Positions 1 to 5,054 of a DNA stretch of 5,054 bases are shown here, in pieces. The stretch covers positions 1 to 5,054 of the forward strand of contig JAKJDA010000223.1 in assembly GCA_022706165.1 (NCBI GenBank), given 5' to 3'. Each line of letters begins with the position of its first letter. The stretch's first letter is position 1. The notes under the pieces are model-generated. The model was given only the letters and a program-made list of their open reading frames with translations, was not told the origin of the DNA and ran no database searches. Position numbers and translations under genes: made by a program. The DNA is from Candidatus Hydrogenedentota bacterium. GTDB lineage: Bacteria; Hydrogenedentota; Hydrogenedentia; Hydrogenedentales; SLHB01.

Positions 1-81
1 TTTCCCCTCCCTGCGCCAAACGGCGGACCCCATTGCGCACGCGATCCGCGCCCTTGAGCCCCGGTCGGACGTTTCCTTCAT
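1..81 (-). CDS. Partial third gene of the sigma operon (N-terminus only), function unknown
   Basis: An open frame on the minus strand starts with ATG at 81-79 and stays open for 27 codons to the window edge. Its first residues read MKETSDRGSRARIACAMGSA. The ATG overlaps the TGA stop of the anti-sigma gene in an ATGA arrangement, the classic geometry for translational coupling, so no independent ribosome site is needed and none is seen. It would be the third gene of the sigma / anti-sigma operon and perhaps part of the same envelope response. The visible part is basic and hydrophilic, with no clear signal peptide in the first dozen residues. A second in-frame ATG lies at codon 17. The fragment is too short to assign to a family, and an unused open frame in GC-rich DNA is the alternative. 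Confidence 0.42.
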   Translation of the reverse strand, partial: MKETSDRGSRARIACAMGSAVWRREGK

Positions 82-1130
82 TTTGGGACGGGCGATTTCT
101 TTGCCTGGATATGATACCACGTCGTGTCGACGCGCACGATGACAGGGGCCTCCAGGAGGTCCAGTAGATTGCGCAGGTCTTCGTCGTGCTCCATGAGAGC
201 GCGCACGACGGACGAATCGCGCGCGACGGTTTTCGCCGGTTCCTGGGCGTATTCTTGTTGCACCCATGCGTTCTCCCGCAACACAAAAACGCGTTTGGCC
301 GTCTGCTCTGTCTGCGGCGCGTTCAGCCCTCCTGCCCCACGCGAGGCCTTCCCTTCCTGTGCCCCTATCGTAAACGCCTCGATGTCGTGAATCGTTCCGT
401 CCGTCTTTTCTCGCGAAACGATTTCCGGGTTGCTAGGGTGCGAGAGGGGGGCTTCCACGGCGACCGGCGACGCCGGCGGCGCAGACAAGGTCGTTGTCTG
501 CGAGGCGGGAGGCTCTGGATCCGCTCGAACGGCAATTCCCGGCGGCGCTGACGCAGGGGGCGTTTTCGCGAATGCGGCGGTTGGCGGGGCGGTGGATGCG
601 GCAAGCGAGTCTGCTTGAGTTTCGGCGCGGGGCGCGGGGGATCTGTCCGAAAAGAAAAAATTCTCATCCGATTTTTCCGTTTCCATGCGCGCGGCGCCGG
701 CGTCTCCGGCGAGATGGTTTTCCGGCGATTGGGTCTGATAGGAGGAGGAATCGCGTGATTTCGTAGAGGCGGTCATGAAGCGATCCTCACGAGGTGCGTG
801 GACGAAAAACCACACGCCGCTCACGACGAGCAACAGGGCCGCCGCCGCGAGACCCACCCGCGGAAACACGGTTTTGCGCCGCATTCGAAGGACCGGCGGC
901 GCCGACTGCGACGCAATGGCCTCGCGCACGCTTGCCTCGAATGCCGGGGGCGCGGCATGGCGCGGCAATGCACGAAACAACTCGTCCACGCGCCGCAACG
1001 CTTCGAACTCGCGCAACTCCTCCGCCGATTCGGCCAGGCGCGCCTCGATGGCCGCGCGGCGTTCCGGGGACAGTTCCCCGTCGAGCAGCGGCGAGTAGTC
1101 CTCGCGCATATCGTCTGCTTCGTCGCTCAT
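78..1130 (-). CDS. Membrane-anchored anti-sigma factor lacking the zinc motif
   Basis: A 350-residue single-pass membrane protein directly downstream of an ECF sigma gene, so most likely its cognate anti-sigma factor. Residues 10-55 resemble an anti-sigma N-terminal domain: an acidic start, the typical LLDGELSPERR segment, then helices with alternating Leu/Glu. The protein contains no Cys, so the HxxxCxxC zinc site of ZAS-type anti-sigmas is absent. RMRRK (82-86) precedes one transmembrane helix at about 92-110, placing the N-terminus in the cytoplasm. Residues 112-275 are a low-complexity Pro/Ala/Ser/Thr-rich linker. Residues 279-341 form a compact module beginning FVLRENAWV and ending VRVDTTWYHI. 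Start: ATG at 1130, with AGGGG just upstream supplied by the end of the sigma gene; Met8 is an alternative without a clear ribosome site. The role follows from context and architecture; binding to the sigma is inferred. Confidence 0.85.
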   Translation of the reverse strand: MSDEADDMREDYSPLLDGELSPERRAAIEARLAESAEELREFEALRRVDELFRALPRHAAPPAFEASVREAIASQSAPPVLRMRRKTVFPRVGLAAAALLLVVSGVWFFVHAPREDRFMTASTKSRDSSSYQTQSPENHLAGDAGAARMETEKSDENFFFSDRSPAPRAETQADSLAASTAPPTAAFAKTPPASAPPGIAVRADPEPPASQTTTLSAPPASPVAVEAPLSHPSNPEIVSREKTDGTIHDIEAFTIGAQEGKASRGAGGLNAPQTEQTAKRVFVLRENAWVQQEYAQEPAKTVARDSSVVRALMEHDEDLRNLLDLLEAPVIVRVDTTWYHIQAKKSPVPK

Positions 1131-1136
1131 GTTCCC

Positions 1137-1736
1137 CTATGCCAGCGACAGGGCCCGTAGCCGTTCGCGCAGCATGGCGCGCGCCTGATTGAGACGCGAT
1201 TTCACCGTGCCCGTCGGACACCCCATCGCTTCGGCGATCTCCTCGTAACTCATGTCCTCGTATATCCGCAATACGAAGGTCATCCTGCAGGGTTCCGGCA
1301 ATTCATCCAGGCACCGCTGCAGGGTTTCCTCTAACTCATGGCTCATGGCCTGCCGCCGGGGCGTATCGGAACTCACCGCGCGCTCCGGCGACGGCTCGTC
1401 GGAAGATCTCGCCGAATCGAGCGGCGTGGCGCGGTCCCGACCTTTCCGTTTGCCGTCGCGCAACCAATTCTTCGCCAGGTTCGCCGCGATGCTATACAAC
1501 CAAGTGTACACCTGGGCCGCGCCCCGGAACCCGTCGATGCCTCGGTAAGCCCGGAGGAACACCTCCTGGGCGACATCCAGCGCGTCCTCGTGGTTGCCTA
1601 CGAACCGGTACGCTACATGATACACCCGATCCTTGTAACGCCGGACAAGCTCATCAAATGCGGCCGCATCGCCCTGCTGGCATTCCGCCACCAGGCCGGC
1701 ATCCGTTTGTGTTCGCGTTTCTCGCAACCGTGCCAC
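1137..1736 (-). CDS. ECF-type RNA polymerase sigma factor (RpoE-like)
   Basis: A 199-residue sigma-70 family factor of the ECF class, which directs RNA polymerase to a small regulon, usually envelope or stress genes. Region 2 spans about 16-95 (GDAAAFDELVRRY, then DALDVAQEVFLRAYRGIDGF and TWLYSIAANLAKNWLR, the core-binding and -10-reading parts). A hydrophilic linker occupies about 96-130. Region 4 spans about 135-192 with the -35-reading helix-turn-helix, MSYEEIAEAMGCPTGTVKSR. Regions 1 and 3 are absent, as expected for ECF factors. The start is taken as GTG at 1736; GGGAA lies only 3 bases upstream, so the start is not certain. A CTG at 1763 or a GTG at 1691 are in-frame alternatives, and the latter would trim the protein to just ahead of the conserved domain. 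The anti-sigma gene follows after 6 bases, implying co-expression. Confidence 0.95.
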   Translation of the reverse strand: MARLRETRTQTDAGLVAECQQGDAAAFDELVRRYKDRVYHVAYRFVGNHEDALDVAQEVFLRAYRGIDGFRGAAQVYTWLYSIAANLAKNWLRDGKRKGRDRATPLDSARSSDEPSPERAVSSDTPRRQAMSHELEETLQRCLDELPEPCRMTFVLRIYEDMSYEEIAEAMGCPTGTVKSRLNQARAMLRERLRALSLA

Positions 1737-1787
1737 GAATTCCCGTTTCTCGTCGCAAGCCAGGGATCGCGCTTGCCCCTATAGTTG

Positions 1788-1814
1788 TCCGACACCAAAA
1801 AAGAGCGAAGGTTC
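1788..1814 (-). promoter_or_regulatory. Candidate ECF-type (autoregulatory) promoter of the sigma operon
   Basis: On the minus strand GAACCTT (1814-1808) is followed after 15 bases by TCGGA (1792-1788). This resembles the GGAACTT / TCTGA-like elements of RpoE-class promoters, and ECF factors often activate their own operon. Transcription would start near 1781, giving a leader of about 45 bases. The match is imperfect and the sigma's own specificity is unknown, so this is a suggestion only. Confidence 0.27.
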
Positions 1815-1861
1815 GCCAAAATCGTTTTCGCCGGAACAAGGCGAAGGGCGGCGGACGCTTG

Positions 1862-1890
1862 ATTATGGATGAGTCCACCTGCCGCATCAA
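1862..1890 (-). promoter_or_regulatory. Candidate housekeeping promoter for the sigma operon
   Basis: Minus strand: TTGATG (1890-1885), a 17-base spacer, then CATAAT (1867-1862). The pair differs from the sigma-70 consensus at two positions in the -35 and one in the -10, with ideal spacing. Transcription would begin near 1855, about 120 bases upstream of the sigma start. It could give basal expression beside an autoregulated promoter. Confidence 0.4.
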
Positions 1891-1944
1891 GGCGTTCTTT
1901 TCCGCATTTCTTGTTGGGCGCTGCCGGAAAAACAGGGCGCTCAC

Positions 1945-1974
1945 TTGCCTGGGAAAAACGAAATTTACTATACT
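1945..1974 (+). promoter_or_regulatory. Candidate housekeeping promoter for the methyltransferase
   Basis: Plus strand: TTGCCT (1945-1950), an 18-base spacer, then TATACT (1969-1974). It sits in a locally AT-richer patch of the divergent gap. The start would be near 1981, giving a leader of about 240 bases before the gene at 2220. The rest of the gap between 1737 and 2219 shows no convincing gene; the open frames there have arbitrary composition and no good ribosome sites. Confidence 0.38.
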
Positions 1975-2205
1975 GCAAGGGAAAAGCGCGACATTGCGCG
2001 ACGAAGTGTCCGAAATTCTTCCTAGACGCAGGGGCCAGGTTGCCGCCGGGTTTTCTTCCGCCCGGTTTCTCAGAAGGCCTGAGCCCATCTATTTCAGCGT
2101 GTTGAAGGCCTTATAGGGCGGCAGGCGCCGTGCCTCGTTGGCCAACCGGGCAAATTCGAGCCGGAACAGGAGCCGCGTCCTTTTTTGGACGCAGATGCGC
2201 GAACC

Positions 2206-2212
2206 GGAGGAG
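2206..2212 (+). promoter_or_regulatory. Ribosome binding site deciding the methyltransferase start
   Basis: GGAGGAG lies 7 bases before the ATG at 2220. An upstream in-frame ATG at 2130 would add 30 Arg-rich residues unlike the rest of the protein and has no comparable site, so 2220 is chosen. Confidence 0.85.
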
Positions 2213-2219
2213 ATGCATC

Positions 2220-3449
2220 ATGAAGCGAACCGAGTTCTACGAAGTGGCGGTAAAATCGGGATTTTACGGGATCGAAACGAGCGGACTTTCGGGCAAGAAG
2301 GACAATGTACGAAAATACTGGGAAGACACTTTCATTCGTGTGGCGGTTCGATCGGCGATTCAAGACCTGGTTGCGAGCCGGGAAGGACTCCGCATCATCG
2401 ACTTAGGTTCGGGAAGCGGCGAGGGCTACGATCTATTGACGCATATCCCCCCTTCTCACCCCGTAAAATCTTCCGATCCCTTTGTGGTCCGGGAAGACCA
2501 AATCCGCGTCTACGAGGGCGTGGATATTTCGCCCGGCATGGTGGCGCAGGGCCGCGCCAACTATCAAGGCAAGCCGAACGTCCGTTTCATGGAGGCCGAT
2601 CTTTCAAAAGGCTTTCCGCGTCAGGATGAGCCCCCCTACGATGTTTATTTTTCTTCGTATTGTTCGTTGTCGCATTTGTCGCAGGTCGGTCTCGAGCGCC
2701 TTTCGACGCAGCTATTGGCGCACGCAGGAAAGGGAAGCATCATCGTATACGACGTTTACGGGAGGTGTTCGCCCGAGTGGCCGGGATACTGGAACAGAAC
2801 CGCAGCCCATCCCTTGCCGTACACCATGGCCTATCTGCTGCCTTTGGAGCAGCAAGACCCGGTGAAAATAGACTGGTTTCCGGTGACGTTTTGGAGCGGC
2901 GAAGAACTGGAGCGCACGATCCGTCGGGCCGCCGTGGCGACGGGCAAGACGATTTCGGTCCTGGTGCGCAAGGACCGTTCCGTTCTCGTTGGACGCCACA
3001 TGGACACCGCTCTTTTCAAACCGCAGCGGCTTCAACTCAGGACACAGGTGAACCGCTTGTTCGATCGCGGGTATCGAGGGGATGTGGAGGGCATGAGACC
3101 GGATGTGGCGTACCTCGACAAGGAGCGGCAGGAACATCCGGACGCCTGGGCCCGGATCTTTTCCTACTACCGTCAATGGATTGCCGTCGTCGACGTTCTG
3201 GAAGCGTTGATGCAAGATGCCAATGATGTCGTAAAGCAGGTGATTGAATCGAGCGAAGGCGGCCTATCCGAGGAACTCAAGATGCTCGCTTGGCTTTATC
3301 GCAATGCGGATCGTTTTCCGGTGTCGGATTTTTGGGCCAGCGTGATGGGTCCGCAGGTTGCGTGCGTCCTGCGCAACTTGGAATATAACCTTCCGGATGG
3401 CATCGGGTGCGGACACAGTCTCTTGTGCGTGGTTCGCGTGGACGAATAG
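2220..3449 (+). CDS. Class I SAM-dependent methyltransferase with long C-terminal extension
   Basis: A 409-residue soluble protein predicted to transfer a methyl group from S-adenosylmethionine; the acceptor is unknown. The Rossmann core shows motif I, IIDLGSGSGEG (59-69), an acidic strand end YEGVDISPGMV (98-108) for the SAM ribose, a motif II-like EADLSKGF (125-132), and the strand YDVYFSSYCSLSHLS (140-154) followed by SIIVYDVYG (173-181). About 20 extra residues (roughly 75-95) separate motif I from the next strand, more than usual. Residues 255-409 lie beyond a standard methyltransferase domain, are mostly helical in composition and match no family I recognise. No signal peptide or membrane segment is seen. 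Base composition is like its neighbours. The start is fixed by the strong ribosome site. Candidate acceptors (protein, small molecule, natural product) cannot be separated from sequence alone. Confidence 0.88.
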   Translation: MKRTEFYEVAVKSGFYGIETSGLSGKKDNVRKYWEDTFIRVAVRSAIQDLVASREGLRIIDLGSGSGEGYDLLTHIPPSHPVKSSDPFVVREDQIRVYEGVDISPGMVAQGRANYQGKPNVRFMEADLSKGFPRQDEPPYDVYFSSYCSLSHLSQVGLERLSTQLLAHAGKGSIIVYDVYGRCSPEWPGYWNRTAAHPLPYTMAYLLPLEQQDPVKIDWFPVTFWSGEELERTIRRAAVATGKTISVLVRKDRSVLVGRHMDTALFKPQRLQLRTQVNRLFDRGYRGDVEGMRPDVAYLDKERQEHPDAWARIFSYYRQWIAVVDVLEALMQDANDVVKQVIESSEGGLSEELKMLAWLYRNADRFPVSDFWASVMGPQVACVLRNLEYNLPDGIGCGHSLLCVVRVDE

Positions 3450-3516
3450 CCGCCCAAACGGGCAGCGCGCACGGGGATTCGCCATCGCGTCGTTCGTGTG
3501 CGAGCGCCGGATTCGA

Positions 3517-3544
3517 GGCCCAAAGACCTGGCCCAAAGACCTGG
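3517..3544 (+). repeat. Tandem 13-bp direct repeat
   Basis: GGCCCAAAGACCT occurs twice head to tail (3517-3529 and 3530-3542) without a mismatch, followed by GG as the start of a third copy. It lies between the methyltransferase and the reductase and ends two bases before a -35-like TTGACT. It may be a replication-slippage duplication or a paired binding site for a regulator. Confidence 0.9.
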
Positions 3545-3545
3545 G

Positions 3546-3575
3546 TTGACTTCATGCGCGTTCCGGAGCGATACT
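3546..3575 (+). promoter_or_regulatory. Candidate promoter for the reductase gene
   Basis: TTGACT (3546-3551) is followed by an 18-base spacer and GATACT (3570-3575). The -35 matches the sigma-70 consensus at five of six bases and the -10 at four of six. Transcription would begin near 3582, about 130 bases before the reductase start. A 7-bp hairpin (CGGAGCG 3564-3570, CGCTCCG 3578-3584) overlaps the -10 and could instead be an operator-like inverted repeat. Confidence 0.4.
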
Positions 3576-3603
3576 TACGCTCCGTCGAATCCGGAGGTTT
3601 CCG

Positions 3604-3696
3604 GTGTTTCGGCGGCTATTCGCATGCATAGCCACGTGTTTCCCCGCCGCGGGCGGTTGCGCCCGCAAACAGGGAATCCAACATAGAACCGGCTGA
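3604..3696 (+). CDS. Possible small ORF with signal-peptide-like sequence (30 aa)
   Basis: A GTG-started frame of 30 codons ends with TGA at 3694, 15 bases before the reductase ATG. GGAGG (3593-3597) sits 6 bases upstream of the GTG, which is good spacing. The product begins VFRRLFACIATCFPAAGGCA: two Arg, a hydrophobic stretch, then Ala/Gly and a Cys, much like a short export signal or lipoprotein signal, although AGGC is a poor lipobox because position -3 is Ala. It ends ten residues later. It may be a tiny membrane peptide, a leader peptide coupled to the reductase, or chance. A 7-bp hairpin with a GTTG loop (3649-3666) lies inside the frame. Confidence 0.28.
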   Translation: MFRRLFACIATCFPAAGGCARKQGIQHRTG

Positions 3697-3699
3697 GAT

Positions 3700-3706
3700 G
3701 GAGGAG
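3700..3706 (+). promoter_or_regulatory. Ribosome binding site of the reductase
   Basis: GGAGGAG lies 5 bases before the ATG at 3712 and fixes that start. Confidence 0.85.
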
Positions 3707-3711
3707 TAATC

Positions 3712-4572
3712 ATGGCGCGACTGGAAGAATATGACATCAGCAACGCATTCACCGCCACGGTGGTGTCCTCGGAGCGCATCACGCCGCCCGAGTCCAAAGA
3801 GGAAGTGCGGCACATCGATCTGGACATTACGGGAACGCCCCTGGATTTCGTCGAAGGCCAGAGCGTCGCGGTGATGATTCCCGGCCCGCACGAATTCGGA
3901 AACAAGGATCATGTGCGCCTGTATTCGATTGCCAGCACACGCAAGGAAGAGCGAGGCCAGAACATGATTTCGCTGTGCGTTCGCCGGTGCCGGTATATCG
4001 ACGATTTCAGCGGCGAGGAGCGTCCCGGCATCGCCTCGAACTACATCTGCAATCTGAAAGAGGGCGACACCCTCCAGATGGCGGGGCCTTACGGCAGCGC
4101 CTTTGTCGTTCCCGGAGACACCACCTGCAACATCCTGATGATCGGCTTGGGCACGGGCATCGCCCCGTTCCGCGCGTTCGTCAAGCACATCTACGAGAGC
4201 GTCGGCGGCTGGAAGGGGAAGGTAAGGCTCTTCTTCGGCGCACAGCACGGATTTGATCTCATCTATATGAACGACGAGCGCAACGATTTCGCGCTGTATT
4301 ATGATCAAAAGACGTTCCAAGCCTTCCAAGCCCTCAGCGCTCGCCCCTTCGTCGATCCGAACGTCGCTCTCGACAAAGCCATCGAAGCGAACGGCGACGA
4401 AGTGTGGGGCATGCTCCAAGACCCGAAGACCTATGTCTACCTTGGCGGACTCGAAAAAGTCGGCGCGCTCTTCGACAAGGCCATGGCCAAGATCGCCGGA
4501 TCGGACTTGCAATGGGAGCAGAAGAAAAACGAACTCAAAGGCGCCAAGCGCTGGTTCGAACTGCTTTACTAA
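3712..4572 (+). CDS. Plant-type ferredoxin-NAD(P)+ reductase-like flavoprotein
   Basis: A 286-residue soluble FAD enzyme of the plant-type ferredoxin-NADP+ reductase superfamily, which moves electrons between NAD(P)H and a one-electron carrier such as ferredoxin or flavodoxin. The FAD domain (about 1-135) has GQSVAVMIPG (49-58), the isoalloxazine motif RLYSIAS (69-75), SLCVRRCRY (87-95) and ASNYICNLKEGD (108-119), closely following the plant enzyme layout. The nucleotide domain has MIGLGTGIAPFRAF (143-156), LFFGAQH (173-179) and YVYLGGLEKVG (241-251). The protein ends in WFELLY, so a C-terminal Tyr can stack on the flavin as in the plant enzyme. The Cys of the plant CGL motif is Gly here, and the Glu two residues before the final Tyr is Leu. 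No [2Fe-2S] domain is fused. The physiological partner and the NADH/NADPH preference are unknown. It is followed by a terminator, so it is the last gene of its unit. Confidence 0.93.
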   Translation: MARLEEYDISNAFTATVVSSERITPPESKEEVRHIDLDITGTPLDFVEGQSVAVMIPGPHEFGNKDHVRLYSIASTRKEERGQNMISLCVRRCRYIDDFSGEERPGIASNYICNLKEGDTLQMAGPYGSAFVVPGDTTCNILMIGLGTGIAPFRAFVKHIYESVGGWKGKVRLFFGAQHGFDLIYMNDERNDFALYYDQKTFQAFQALSARPFVDPNVALDKAIEANGDEVWGMLQDPKTYVYLGGLEKVGALFDKAMAKIAGSDLQWEQKKNELKGAKRWFELLY

Positions 4573-4596
4573 CGCCGCGATCCCTTTTCTGAAATT

Positions 4597-4630
4597 CATC
4601 GGCGCCGTCCCGAAAGGGATGGCGCCGATG
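4597..4630 (+). terminator. Rho-independent-type terminator after the reductase
   Basis: A 15-bp stem (4597-4611 with 4616-4630) containing one G-U wobble closes on a GAAA tetraloop and is followed by TCGTTTTGG. It begins 24 bases after the reductase stop. The T run is short (four), but the stem is long and GC-rich. The reverse orientation also has a few T residues after the stem, so some bidirectional activity is possible. Confidence 0.8.
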
Positions 4631-4840
4631 TCGTTTTGGAACGCGCGCGCGCCTCTATCCGTTCACGCCATTTCATTTTGCCGCCTTTCAGAAGCGGCGC
4701 AACACGATGCGCAAACGCCATGCAACAGAGCGCCCCTTACAGATAGGGCTGTGTCTGCCACGCGCCGCCGAAGCGCGCACAGAACCAATGTTCAAGATAC
4801 AAGAGACTGCTTGACGCAAAAACGCGGAGGCAAAAACAAA

Positions 4841-5054
4841 ATGAAGGTCGCATTCGAATCACTGCCGATGCGGCAGTGCGGCATCTGGCGCGGCGCGGGA
4901 CCGCTCACGCCGCGCGAACAAGCCTTTGGGCGGCGGTTTGTGCGCGAGGTGGTCGCGGCGTGCGGCGAAAGGGATGGGGGGGCTGCGCCGATTCTGCTCA
5001 TGCGCATCGAGGATGTGCTCGCGTCGTATTGGTTGGTGGGGCGGCTTGAATCAT
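4841..5054 (+). CDS. Partial gene, N-terminus of a hypothetical protein
   Basis: ATG at 4841 opens a frame of 71 codons that is still open at the right edge. GGAGG (4826-4830) lies 10 bases upstream, slightly long but usable. The product begins MKVAFESLPMRQCGIWRGAG and continues with an Arg/Glu-rich helix-like stretch (PREQAFGRRFVREVVAACGERD), then hydrophobic ILLMRIEDVLASYWLVGRLE. No signal peptide or known motif is recognised. A minus-strand frame of 71 codons covers 4792-5007, but it lacks a convincing start site and is taken as a shadow. The preceding 4631-4840 holds no other gene that I can see, only a weak hairpin (4680-4698). Confidence 0.55.
   Translation, partial: MKVAFESLPMRQCGIWRGAGPLTPREQAFGRRFVREVVAACGERDGGAAPILLMRIEDVLASYWLVGRLES

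Noticed and set aside
2046..2070. Hairpin CCGGG/CCCGG followed by TTTCTC as a terminator or leader attenuator
   Set aside because: Only five base pairs with a ten-base loop and an interrupted T run; too weak to call.
1658..2116. Open frames on both strands across the divergent gap
   Set aside because: Arbitrary composition, no family motifs, no good ribosome sites, and partial overlap with the sigma gene.
2130..2219. Upstream in-frame ATG extending the methyltransferase by 30 residues
   Set aside because: The added residues are Arg-rich and unlike the rest of the protein; the ATG has no ribosome site, whereas GGAGGAG sits 7 bases before the ATG at 2220.
3450..3470. GCCC-AAAC-GGGC hairpin just after the methyltransferase stop as a terminator
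   Set aside because: Four base pairs and no T run; it is not a convincing terminator.
3616..4599. 327-codon minus-strand open frame opposite the reductase
   Set aside because: It mirrors the well-supported FNR-family gene, so it is a shadow produced by GC-rich codon use.
4680..4698. GCCGC/GCGGC hairpin in the gap before the last gene
   Set aside because: Short stem, nine-base loop and no T tract; likely chance in GC-rich DNA.
4811..4816. TTGACG as a -35 element for the last gene
   Set aside because: No -10-like sequence lies at the right distance, and such a -10 would fall on the ribosome site.

Overview
The window is bacterial DNA, GC-rich, with dense short-spaced genes and clear Shine-Dalgarno sites. 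No tRNA, rRNA, CRISPR array or insertion sequence was seen. The phylum cannot be fixed from the sequence. The extracytoplasmic-function (ECF) sigma / anti-sigma pair, with its long Pro/Ala/Ser/Thr-rich periplasmic linker, would fit a Gram-negative lineage such as Planctomycetota or Hydrogenedentota, but this is a low-confidence guess.

Layout. The left third (1-1736) is a minus-strand operon: an ECF sigma factor, then a membrane-anchored anti-sigma factor 6 bases downstream, then the first 27 codons of a third gene that overlaps the anti-sigma stop by an ATGA junction and runs off the left edge. A gap of about 480 bases (1737-2219) separates this operon from divergently transcribed plus-strand genes and carries candidate promoters in both directions. 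On the plus strand follow a SAM-dependent methyltransferase with a long uncharacterised C-terminal half (2220-3449), a 262-base gap holding a 13-bp tandem repeat, a promoter-like pair and a possible 30-codon small ORF, and a plant-type ferredoxin-NAD(P) reductase-like flavoprotein (3712-4572). That gene ends at a strong hairpin terminator. A further plus-strand reading frame with a good ribosome site begins at 4841 and runs off the right edge.

How the genes work together. The sigma and anti-sigma factors are an envelope-sensing transcription switch: the anti-sigma holds the sigma at the membrane until a signal reaches its periplasmic part. The methyltransferase and the flavoprotein reductase have no visible functional link to it or to each other, and each appears to have its own promoter and ribosome site. 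I do not see a convincing new multi-gene system. The most distinctive points are the C-terminal module of the anti-sigma factor, the altered active-site positions of the reductase, and the insertion and extra C-terminal region of the methyltransferase.
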